NCBI GenBank assembly: GCA_002067565.1
Contig: MVQZ01000121.1
Location: forward strand, 1-10,824
Length of the DNA stretch: 10,824 nucleotides
Reading direction: 5' to 3'
From: Methanobacterium sp. PtaU1.Bin242
Lineage (GTDB): Archaea; Methanobacteriota; Methanobacteria; Methanobacteriales; Methanobacteriaceae
Position 1 is the first letter of the stretch; each line of letters begins with the position of its first letter. The position numbers and the translations under genes were made by a program. This document shows, piece by piece, positions 1 to 5,722 of the stretch. The notes beneath the pieces were generated by a model that ran no database searches, was not told where the DNA came from, and saw nothing but the letters and a program-made list of their open reading frames with translations.

Positions 1-2
1 AA

Positions 3-680
3 TGTTTCCACCTCTCAGGTGTGTGGAACATAGGTAACCTGGTCAAGGGTAACTCTACAGTTCTAACCATAAACGCTAGAGTAGATCTAGAATCCACATT
101 GGAAAACGTAGCAGTCATATCTGGTAATGAATACGACCCAATTTTAAGTAACAACACAGATAGCGTCATAGTTTACCCCTCCCAAAATGCTGCAGATCTG
201 GGGGTAATTAAAACCACCAGTAAAACAGAGATGATAACAGGAGATAATGTCACATTTAACATCACCGTAACCAATTATGGACCGGACACTGCAATAAATG
301 CAGTGGTATTCGACACATTACCTAATGGATTTAGTTATATATCATCCAATACCACTATAGGTTTATATAATCCATCTACAGGAATCTGGACCATAGGTAA
401 TCTCTACAATGGTGAGGTGGAAACATTATCCATCATAGCACAGGCCGTTAAAACAGGAACCTACGTTAACACTTCTGTGGTGGATTCAGATACCTACGAT
501 CCCAACCCTTACAACAACACCTCATCAGTAACTGTGGTGGTCAAATCAAAACCACAGCCACCACAACCAGTAAATGGAAAAACAGTGCCCATGCAACCTA
601 CAGGTACACCAGCATTACCTCTAGTAATAGGATTGCTGATGTTAATAGGCGGACTATTAGGAGAAAACAAATGGAAATAG
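3..680 (+). CDS. DUF11-repeat cell-surface protein, C-terminal part (5' end outside window)
   Basis: The frame is open from the first bases, so the gene starts upstream; the GTG at 21 lies inside a DUF11-like repeat (VWNIGNL) and is not a real start. Visible are the end of one DUF11-type beta-sandwich repeat (to about nt 175) and one complete repeat (about nt 195-535), recognisable from the GDNVTFNITVTNYGPDTA-type core and the recurring W-x-IGNL and YDPxxxNNT motifs. A Pro/Lys linker follows (about nt 545-590), then PMQPTG, a hydrophobic segment (about nt 612-662) and the short polar end ENKWK. The many N-x-S/T sequons fit an exported, glycosylated protein. Such adhesin-like proteins are common on the surface of Methanobacteriales. 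The role is probably structural or adhesive, held in the membrane by the C-terminal helix. Ligand and full length cannot be judged from this fragment. Confidence 0.88.
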   Translation, partial: CFHLSGVWNIGNLVKGNSTVLTINARVDLESTLENVAVISGNEYDPILSNNTDSVIVYPSQNAADLGVIKTTSKTEMITGDNVTFNITVTNYGPDTAINAVVFDTLPNGFSYISSNTTIGLYNPSTGIWTIGNLYNGEVETLSIIAQAVKTGTYVNTSVVDSDTYDPNPYNNTSSVTVVVKSKPQPPQPVNGKTVPMQPTGTPALPLVIGLLMLIGGLLGENKWK

Positions 681-716
681 GTAAAAACGCAAAATAAACC
701 TATTTCTTTACCCCTC

Positions 717-732
717 TTTTTTTTTAATTTTT
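717..732 (+). terminator. poly-T terminator after surface protein gene
   Basis: A run of nine T followed by AATTTTT lies 36 nt after the TAG stop. Archaeal RNA polymerase terminates at such T tracts without a required hairpin. No competing gene lies between it and the next promoter. Confidence 0.6.
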
Positions 733-825
733 ATACATTAAAATTCTAAATACGTTAATTTAAGATTCAACTGAATGACTATTTTTTTAATGGTTTAATA
801 TTATCAACAAACCCCAGGATGAAAC

Positions 826-840
826 TTTTATATATATATT
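826..840 (+). promoter_or_regulatory. TATA-like promoter for the 931 gene
   Basis: The TTTTATATATATATT stretch is the best TATA-like element in the 250-bp spacer. It would place transcription start near 858-862 and give a leader of about 70 nt. The assignment rests on composition and position only, and the background is AT-rich. Confidence 0.4.
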
Positions 841-930
841 CCAGATAACTATTTTAAAGTCTATTACCATTCTCTTCTTTAAGGTAGAACATAATTCTCT
901 CTTCAAAACAGAACATATCAAGGCAATCCC

Positions 931-1668
931 ATGAACAAAATCAGATTATTGATAACCGGTATCATGTTACTGTTATTGGTTTATATATCAGTATCAGTAA
1001 TCTCTCCCCTTTTCTATACCCATAAAAACGTGACGATTAATCCTTACAGTGAGACTCTGGCCAGCACAGAGTATGGAACTGTAACCAAGATGGGACCCTA
1101 TGGAAACGCCACTTCCCCGGTTAAGGTGGCCTTTATTGTAGGGGTGCATCCCTGGGAGATATATTCCCATGAAGCGGCAGTGGAATCCATCAAGAAATAT
1201 GACAAATCATTGAAGTACTGCTACTATATCTACCAGGTGAATGTAACTGGAGGTGTGGACACTGATTATGAAACCGGTAGGATGAATGGTCAAATCCTGG
1301 CGAGAGATTATATAGTGCCGGATATAGGGAAAAATAATTTCCAGCTGGTTCTGGACATCCACTCCAACAAAGGTGGTCTGGATTATTATGATGTTAACTG
1401 GTTTTTAAATGTACCCACCGATGATAAGGAGACTAAAAGAATCGCCCAGGAATTACAAACTAAAATTCCAGGAATAGTATTTTATGACCCACCAGACCCC
1501 AGCAGCCCCTATTATGTAACCATACCCCTGATCAAAGCAGGTAAACCGGCTATCATTTATGAGGCATATGCATTTGATTCACTGGAGACCCGGAGAAATC
1601 TGGCAGATAAACTTCTACTGGCTGTAGACAGTCTCAATCTGAAGTATCCCGTCGCACAACTAGCTTAA
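931..1668 (+). CDS. membrane-anchored M14/AstE-like zinc hydrolase candidate
   Basis: A 245-residue protein. Residues 5-28 are a hydrophobic N-terminal anchor or signal segment with positive residues in front, so the rest is probably outside the cell. Residues 68-76 (FIVGVHPWE) have the position and sequence of the HxxE zinc motif of M14 carboxypeptidases and of the AstE/aspartoacylase group (GVHGNE-like), giving H73 and E76. Residues 138-144 (QLVLDIH) end in H144, a plausible third ligand after a beta strand, and E211 (IIYEAY) sits where M14 enzymes carry the catalytic Glu. R117, N119 and R125 could bind substrate carboxylate. The ATG has a weak AAGG upstream (920-923). There is no operon partner. 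A peptidase or amidase acting on envelope peptides is inferred; the substrate is unknown. Metal ligands are seen as motifs only, and overall similarity to M14 is remote. Confidence 0.8.
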   Translation: MNKIRLLITGIMLLLLVYISVSVISPLFYTHKNVTINPYSETLASTEYGTVTKMGPYGNATSPVKVAFIVGVHPWEIYSHEAAVESIKKYDKSLKYCYYIYQVNVTGGVDTDYETGRMNGQILARDYIVPDIGKNNFQLVLDIHSNKGGLDYYDVNWFLNVPTDDKETKRIAQELQTKIPGIVFYDPPDPSSPYYVTIPLIKAGKPAIIYEAYAFDSLETRRNLADKLLLAVDSLNLKYPVAQLA

Positions 1669-1758
1669 TTAATCAGATCAATATTCGGATTATAATCAAT
1701 CCATTTTCTATCAAATATATCTTGATTTTTTGATTAAATCATATTATCCGATCATATT

Positions 1759-1830
1759 ATATCAGGATATGATCTATTCTTATTTATTGGATTAGTATAT
1801 CTGGTATGATCAATCTTATTTATAGGATAA
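1759..1830. repeat. degenerate tandem direct repeat, 2 copies
   Basis: Copy A (1759-1794) and copy B (1797-1830) share the order ATATC-GG-ATGATC-AT-CTTATTTAT-GGAT with few substitutions and small length differences. Each copy contains a TGATC word. No protein or RNA is recognised here. Confidence 0.6.
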
Positions 1831-2010
1831 ATTTTATCCAGATTTTATTATTAATTCCAATTTATGCACTTAAATTATCAACTTATTAACATTATAGCTG
1901 TTTAATGGTTTTAAACTGTTATTTTAATTTCAATCTTTTTAATTGCCTCTCTTTATTCCAGTTTCTCATTTTTAACTTATATCTGAGGAAACAACGATGA
2001 CTTACTAATT

Positions 2011-2077
2011 AAAGGAGGAAGATAAGTGGAGATTTACTGATAAAATGAGGTATCATGGCGGAATCTTTGATAAATAG
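2011..2077 (+). other. Shine-Dalgarno-led mini reading frames, possible gene relic
   Basis: AAAGGAGG at 2011-2018 is as good an SD as any in the window, and GTG at 2026 lies seven nt from its end. That frame stops after four codons (2026-2040). ATG at 2045 opens a ten-codon frame ending in TAG at 2077. Read in the frame of the 2045 ATG, the stretch from ATG 1997 is MTY, then TAA, then a 22-codon run of protein-like composition to 2077. It could be a decayed gene end, a leader peptide, or chance. Confidence 0.25.
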
Positions 2078-2216
2078 GTTCTATGTAGAGCTCTATTAAC
2101 AAAATAAGCTATAGAATGGGGTTCTCTCATGGTCGTTATTCTAAAACTTCTTAATCGTGTCTTAAGTGTTAAAAAGAGCTCTGTAACGGTGTCTTTTTTG
2201 GATCAAAATAGTAATG

Positions 2217-2240
2217 TTTATAAGTGATCTGAATTGATCA
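2217..2240 (+). promoter_or_regulatory. TATA box plus operator-like inverted repeat, first isopeptidase-like gene
   Basis: TTTATAAG (2217-2224) is a clear archaeal TATA box. It is followed at once by TGATC (2225-2229) and TTGATCA (2234-2240), an inverted repeat lying between TATA and the predicted start of transcription near 2246-2248. The same arrangement occurs at 3959-3983. A DNA-binding protein here would block RNA polymerase, so this is a candidate repressor site. No repressor gene is in the window. Confidence 0.65.
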
Positions 2241-2247
2241 TATATTT

Positions 2248-2289
2248 GTCCAATAAGAGTTCATATGAACTTCTTTAGGAAAATTGGAC
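2248..2289 (+). promoter_or_regulatory. conserved 5'-leader RNA hairpin, copy 1
   Basis: Outer stem: GTCCAAT (2248-2254) with ATTGGAC (2283-2289), 7 bp. Inner stem: AAGAGTTC (2255-2262) with GAACTTCTT (2267-2275), loop ATAT, one bulged T. The outer stem begins about 25-28 nt from the TATA box centre, so it may sit at the very 5' end of the mRNA. The SD GGAGG (2293-2297) follows three nt after the stem. The matching element in copy 2 keeps the pairing while changing bases, including one compensatory swap. Confidence 0.55.
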
Positions 2290-2292
2290 TTC

Positions 2293-2300
2293 GGAGGCGG
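2293..2300 (+). promoter_or_regulatory. Shine-Dalgarno site that decides the start of the first isopeptidase-like gene
   Basis: GGAGGCGG has a perfect GGAGG core. Seven nt after that core is ATT (2305), in frame with the gene. The nearest ATG (2317) is 19 nt away, and the upstream TTG (2284) lies in front of this SD inside the leader hairpin. Confidence 0.65.
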
Positions 2301-2304
2301 TAAT

Positions 2305-3459
2305 ATTAACATAAAAATGACTCTGGTAGTGTTAACTATATTTGCTTTAACATTACCTTTAAGTATGAATCTTGTATCGGCAGCGACCTCTCCCTCTGCA
2401 GTGGATCAAAATTTAACTGTAATGACGGATCAAAGCTCCGGTCAGGATTTAAAGACAAATCTAAGCACAAATCAGCAAAACTCACTGGACCAAACTATTA
2501 ATCAGGAAAGCATAAAGAATCAAACCACAAAAATAAGAGCAGCAGGAAGTGAAACAACCAGTGTTGGTGGTAATCAGATCACCAGTGCCCAGCTTAATGA
2601 CGCAGCATCCAGTGTTAAAACCTTTGTGGATGCTAATCATCGGTTACCAAACTATGTGACTGTGGCTGGCCTGCAGATCACCTTACCCCAGTTTCTGGAA
2701 CTGCTATCTGAAGGTTTACTCTACATAAACAGCGGACAGACCAGTTCAATAACAGTACAAGAAGTCTCAAACCCTACCAATCCTTATGAAAGCGTTAAAT
2801 CAGGTAATATACAGAAAACAGAGTATGTTCAAATAGCAGAGAAGATAAATACCTTTGTGGATGCTAACGGCCGGTTGCCTAACTATGTAAGCAGCAGTCT
2901 GGGTAAAATCAGATATGAATCACTGATCTACCTGTACTCCAAGATCGTGGACTTCTACGGTACCAACGGCAGATTACCCACCTATGTTTCCATAACAGCA
3001 TGGACAGGCCTGTCATCAGAGGGTACAACTATCACTGATTCCAGTCTGCAGAAGTATTTACAGCCCACAGCTAACTGTCAATCCACCAGTTCTACCATTA
3101 AGACACTGTCAACATCCATTACTGCAGGGTTAACATCCACCTATGGTAAAGCCCAGGCTATATTTAACTGGGTAAGGGATAACCTATCCTACTCTTATTA
3201 CAACAACACTAAAAAAGGAGCTCTGGGTGCTTTAAGTGCTAGAAGTGCTAACTGCTGTGATCATTCACATCTAGTTATTGCTTTGGCCAGGGCAGCAGGA
3301 ATACCTGGTAGATATATCCATGTTTATGGACATGTGTACTCACAGCTCTATGTGGATGGTAAATGGTACAATGCTGATGCCATTAACAACAGCAACTACT
3401 TTGGACAGGCTAAAAGTACTTCTAATATATTAGGTACCTATGCGGAGTTACCATTTTAA
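2305..3459 (+). CDS. exported pseudomurein endoisopeptidase-like protein with pseudomurein-binding repeats, copy 1
   Basis: Start taken at ATT 2305 (384 aa) because it fits the SD and aligns with copy 2; ATG 2317 (380 aa) is the conventional alternative. Residues 1-26 form a signal peptide (LSMNLVSA, cleavage near A26). A Ser/Thr/Gln/Asn-rich linker runs to about 90. Pseudomurein-binding repeats follow at about 96-144 and 171-229, with signatures RLPNYVT and GRLPNYV plus a third partial GRLPTYV. The C-terminal transglutaminase-like core (about 256-384) shows NCCDHSH (C317), GHVYSQLYVDGKWY (H343) and ADA (D358), the Cys-His-Asp triad order of Pei-type (C71) enzymes. These cut the peptide cross-link of pseudomurein. 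No membrane anchor: wall retention is probably through the repeats. Likely an autolysin or wall-remodelling enzyme. Unlike copy 2 it lacks eight residues just before the catalytic His, so substrate range or activity may differ. Confidence 0.87.
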   Translation: MNIKMTLVVLTIFALTLPLSMNLVSAATSPSAVDQNLTVMTDQSSGQDLKTNLSTNQQNSLDQTINQESIKNQTTKIRAAGSETTSVGGNQITSAQLNDAASSVKTFVDANHRLPNYVTVAGLQITLPQFLELLSEGLLYINSGQTSSITVQEVSNPTNPYESVKSGNIQKTEYVQIAEKINTFVDANGRLPNYVSSSLGKIRYESLIYLYSKIVDFYGTNGRLPTYVSITAWTGLSSEGTTITDSSLQKYLQPTANCQSTSSTIKTLSTSITAGLTSTYGKAQAIFNWVRDNLSYSYYNNTKKGALGALSARSANCCDHSHLVIALARAAGIPGRYIHVYGHVYSQLYVDGKWYNADAINNSNYFGQAKSTSNILGTYAELPF

Positions 3460-3465
3460 TCCTCC

Positions 3466-3481
3466 TTTTTTTTATTTTTTT
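3466..3481 (+). terminator. poly-T terminator after isopeptidase-like copy 1
   Basis: TTTTTTTT, A, then seven T begin seven nt after the TAA stop, a strong archaeal T-tract terminator. It makes read-through into copy 2 unlikely, in agreement with copy 2 having its own promoter. Confidence 0.65.
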
Positions 3482-3810
3482 CCCCATAACAATAAGACAT
3501 ACACTTCAAGTGTAACATAATTCATATTATGTGTACTAATTTAGAAATTTTATTACTATCCCCTATAAATCTTAAAATAAGCTAGTAAGCTTTAACTTCT
3601 ATATTTATTAATAAAATTTAACACCAATCTATATGAGCCCTTTTTAGCTTCATCTATACCCTGATTTAATAATTATATCCTTTAAAATTCTTAATTGTCC
3701 TGGTTTTATCAAATGGGATATTTGTTTTTAAAATTAGAAGTGTACTTGAGTAGAGGGGAATGACTAGCAGAGATTTATATGGCTTTATGGTTATTATCAG
3801 CTAATTTTTA
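3482..3810. other. AT-rich intergenic region, nothing recognised
   Basis: I see no gene, RNA or clear repeat. A 14-codon frame (ATG 3760 to TAA) is too short and poorly spaced from its AGAGGGG to support. Homology to the upstream region of copy 1 begins near 3811, where GATAAATA-NN-TTCTAT matches 2069-2084 at the same 148-bp distance from the TATA box. Confidence 0.5.
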
Positions 3811-3958
3811 GATAAATAACTTCTATTTAATCCCTGTTTTAGAAGATAAGCAACGGATTACAAACATCCCTATGTGATTATTAAAAAACCCTCAAATTCA
3901 GCTTTAACTTCAAAAAAAGGTTCTATTAGGGTGTTTTTTTAAGATTAAAATAGTAAAA

Positions 3959-3983
3959 TTTATAAGTGATCCTCAATTGATCA
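3959..3983 (+). promoter_or_regulatory. TATA box plus operator-like inverted repeat, second isopeptidase-like gene
   Basis: TTTATAAG (3959-3966), then TGATC (3967-3971) and TTGATCA (3977-3983). This is the same arrangement as copy 1, with one extra base between the arms. Predicted transcription start is near 3987-3991. Conservation of both arms while the spacer between them changes supports a protein-binding site. Confidence 0.65.
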
Positions 3984-3990
3984 TATAACT

Positions 3991-4033
3991 GTCCAAAAAA
4001 GGGGTTCATTAGAATTCTTTAACAAATTTGGAC
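3991..4033 (+). promoter_or_regulatory. conserved 5'-leader RNA hairpin, copy 2
   Basis: Outer stem: GTCCAAA (3991-3997) with TTTGGAC (4027-4033), 7 bp. Inner stem: AAGGGGTTC (3999-4007) with GAATTCTTT (4012-4020), loop ATTA, nine contiguous pairs including G-U. The seventh outer pair is A-U here but U-A in copy 1. The SD follows two nt after the stem. Confidence 0.55.
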
Positions 4034-4035
4034 TC

Positions 4036-4043
4036 GGAGGCGG
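4036..4043 (+). promoter_or_regulatory. Shine-Dalgarno site that decides the start of the second isopeptidase-like gene
   Basis: GGAGGCGG, identical to copy 1. ATT 4049 is eight nt from the GGAGG core; ATG 4064 is 23 nt away. TTG 4028 precedes this SD and lies inside the leader stem. Confidence 0.65.
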
Positions 4044-4048
4044 TAAAA

Positions 4049-5245
4049 ATTTATAGAAAATCCATGCTTGCAGTGTTAATATTGTTAAGTATAACACTAA
4101 CCTTAAGTATGAATTTTGCATCTGCAACCACACCGGTATCTACAGATTCTAATCAAACTGGAAGCAGCGACCAAAGCCTTAATCAGGGTTTAAATGGAAA
4201 TATAATCTCACAAAAGGACCAAAAACTTGCAAATGACGGAAACCAGCAGATAACATCACAGAATAACCAGTTAAGCAACTCAAAACAATCAGAATATCTG
4301 GCAGCAGGCTCTACTTCTACTGCAGCAACCAGCAGCCAGTCAGTGACCTTCACCATAGATCAGGTGAATCAGGCAGCGTCCAGTGTAAAAAGCTTTATTG
4401 ATACCAATAATCGATTACCCAATTATGTGACTATATCTGGCCAGCAGATAATCATGCCCCAATTTCTGCAGCTTTTAGGTAATGCTATTTTAAATATTAA
4501 CAGTGGTAAAACCAGTTCCATAACACTTAAAGATCCGGATAGTCCAATAAATCCAACAGAAAGTGTTAAATCAGGTAGTATTCAGAAAACAGAATATGTG
4601 AAGCTTGTAGAAAATTTAAATAGTTTTATAAACACCAACGGACGATTACCGAACTACGTAACCAGTTCTCTGGGTAAAATCAGATACGAATCACTGATCT
4701 ATATGTGTTCTAAAATTTTAGTTTTCTATGACACCAACAATCGCTTACCAAGCAGTGTTTCTATAACTCCCTGGACCGGCATTACAATAACCGATCCTGC
4801 TTTATTACCATATCTACAGCCCACAGATAACTGTCAGTCCACCAGCTCAACAATTACTTCACTGGCGGCTTCCATAACTTCAACTTTAACCTCCACCTAT
4901 GCCAAAGCAGCAGCCATATTTAACTGGGTAAGAGATAATGTTTCATATTCCTTTTACTACAACACAAAAAAAGGAGCGTTAGGCGCTTTAAGTTCCCGAA
5001 CTGCTAATTGCTGTGATACATCACACCTGGTGGTGGCTCTGGCACGTGCAGCGGGAATACCAGCAAGATACCAGCATGGGTCCTGCACCTTTTCAGACGG
5101 TGTATTTGGTCATGTGTGGGCTCAGCTATATGTGAATGGAAAATGGTATTATGCAGATGCAATAAGTGACAGTAACACATTTGGAACCATTAACAACTGG
5201 AGCCTTAAAACTTTATACGGCACCTACGTGGAATTACCATTTTAA
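4049..5245 (+). CDS. exported pseudomurein endoisopeptidase-like protein with pseudomurein-binding repeats, copy 2
   Basis: Tandem paralogue of the preceding isopeptidase-like gene. Start taken at ATT 4049 (398 aa); ATG 4064 (393 aa) is the alternative. From ATT, the signal peptide aligns residue for residue with copy 1 up to SMN at 20-22 and A26. After a Ser/Gln/Asn-rich linker come pseudomurein-binding repeats at about 105-153 (NRLPNYVT) and 180-239 (GRLPNYV, NRLPSSV). The transglutaminase-like core has NCCDTSH (C321), GHVWAQLYVNGKWY (H355) and ADA (D370). It retains the loop HGSCTFSDGVF before the catalytic His, which I recall as typical of Pei-like proteins and which is missing from copy 1; C346 lies in it. 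Both proteins end in ELPF. Cleavage of the pseudomurein peptide cross-link is inferred from family features. Its own TATA box, leader hairpin and terminator indicate independent transcription, probably co-regulated with copy 1. Confidence 0.88.
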   Translation: MYRKSMLAVLILLSITLTLSMNFASATTPVSTDSNQTGSSDQSLNQGLNGNIISQKDQKLANDGNQQITSQNNQLSNSKQSEYLAAGSTSTAATSSQSVTFTIDQVNQAASSVKSFIDTNNRLPNYVTISGQQIIMPQFLQLLGNAILNINSGKTSSITLKDPDSPINPTESVKSGSIQKTEYVKLVENLNSFINTNGRLPNYVTSSLGKIRYESLIYMCSKILVFYDTNNRLPSSVSITPWTGITITDPALLPYLQPTDNCQSTSSTITSLAASITSTLTSTYAKAAAIFNWVRDNVSYSFYYNTKKGALGALSSRTANCCDTSHLVVALARAAGIPARYQHGSCTFSDGVFGHVWAQLYVNGKWYYADAISDSNTFGTINNWSLKTLYGTYVELPF

Positions 5246-5262
5246 ACATACTTCCCACTATA

Positions 5263-5274
5263 TTTTTCTTTTTT
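5263..5274 (+). terminator. poly-T terminator after isopeptidase-like copy 2
   Basis: TTTTTCTTTTTT begins 17 nt after the TAA stop, consistent with archaeal T-tract termination. Confidence 0.55.
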
Positions 5275-5657
5275 AAAAGTTTTAATAGTTTAGTTAATTA
5301 AACCCCCTTAAAAAATCTATTTTAAAATAATAAAATTAAACATTAAGTATTCTGTTACTTAGGGAGTATAACCATAAAATCCAGAACCTGTAATGTATTT
5401 AAAATGACCTATTATTGGTTTATTATAATTTATGATCCTTCAAACGTATCCCTATCTGTAGAACTATTTAGGAAGTCTGGTTAAATTAAGAAAGTGAATA
5501 TAAAGAGAGGGGTCATAATAGATTTTCTAGATTATAAATTCCAGTTTATTTCTATTTAACTTCCTGATCTAATTTTTCCCCTAAAACATCCTTTACACTT
5601 TTTCACAGATAATCTTAAATAAAAGTGAATAAAGAAACACTTCCATTGATAGAATAA
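5275..5657. other. AT-rich intergenic region, nothing recognised
   Basis: About 380 bp of low-complexity AT-rich DNA without a supportable gene, RNA or repeat. It does not resemble the duplicated control region of the two preceding genes. Confidence 0.5.
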
Positions 5658-5665
5658 TTATAAAT
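5658..5665 (+). promoter_or_regulatory. TATA-like promoter for the 5723 gene
   Basis: TTATAAAT would set transcription start near 5687 and give a leader of about 35 nt that includes the GGGGA element before the ATG. There is no second line of evidence. Confidence 0.4.
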
Positions 5666-5722
5666 GATATTTCATGCAGAAAAGAAGTTTAAATAGATAT
5701 TTAAATTATTTGGGGAATTAAA

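Larger units (their letters stand above)
1669..2170. other. AT-rich intergenic region, no confident gene
   Basis: About 500 bp without a supportable gene. The first part (1669-1830) holds scattered GATCA/TGATC words and a degenerate tandem repeat. The second part (about 1984-2077) holds very short reading frames behind good Shine-Dalgarno sequences. A small hairpin follows at 2079-2116. From about 2069 onward the sequence is homologous to the region upstream of the second isopeptidase-like gene (from 3811). Confidence 0.6.

Noticed and set aside
1990..2080. Box C/D guide RNA around ACGATGA (1994) and CTGA (2037)
   Set aside because: The C box has a mismatch, the distance to CTGA is far beyond the usual 10-12 nt guide, and no C'/D pair follows.
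2284..2304. TTG 2284 (and TTG 4028) as start codons of the isopeptidase-like genes
   Set aside because: They precede the SD, sit inside the leader stem, and a 1-nt indel between the copies changes the encoded residues while the DNA stays conserved.
3760..3804. 14-codon frame from ATG 3760
   Set aside because: Too short, the purine-rich AGAGGGG is only about two nt from the ATG, and there is no counterpart upstream of copy 1.
2284..5245. Prophage origin of the two pseudomurein isopeptidase-like genes (PeiP is phage-encoded)
   Set aside because: Signal peptides replace holin-dependent release, and no phage structural, integrase or att signals are visible; they look like chromosomal wall enzymes.
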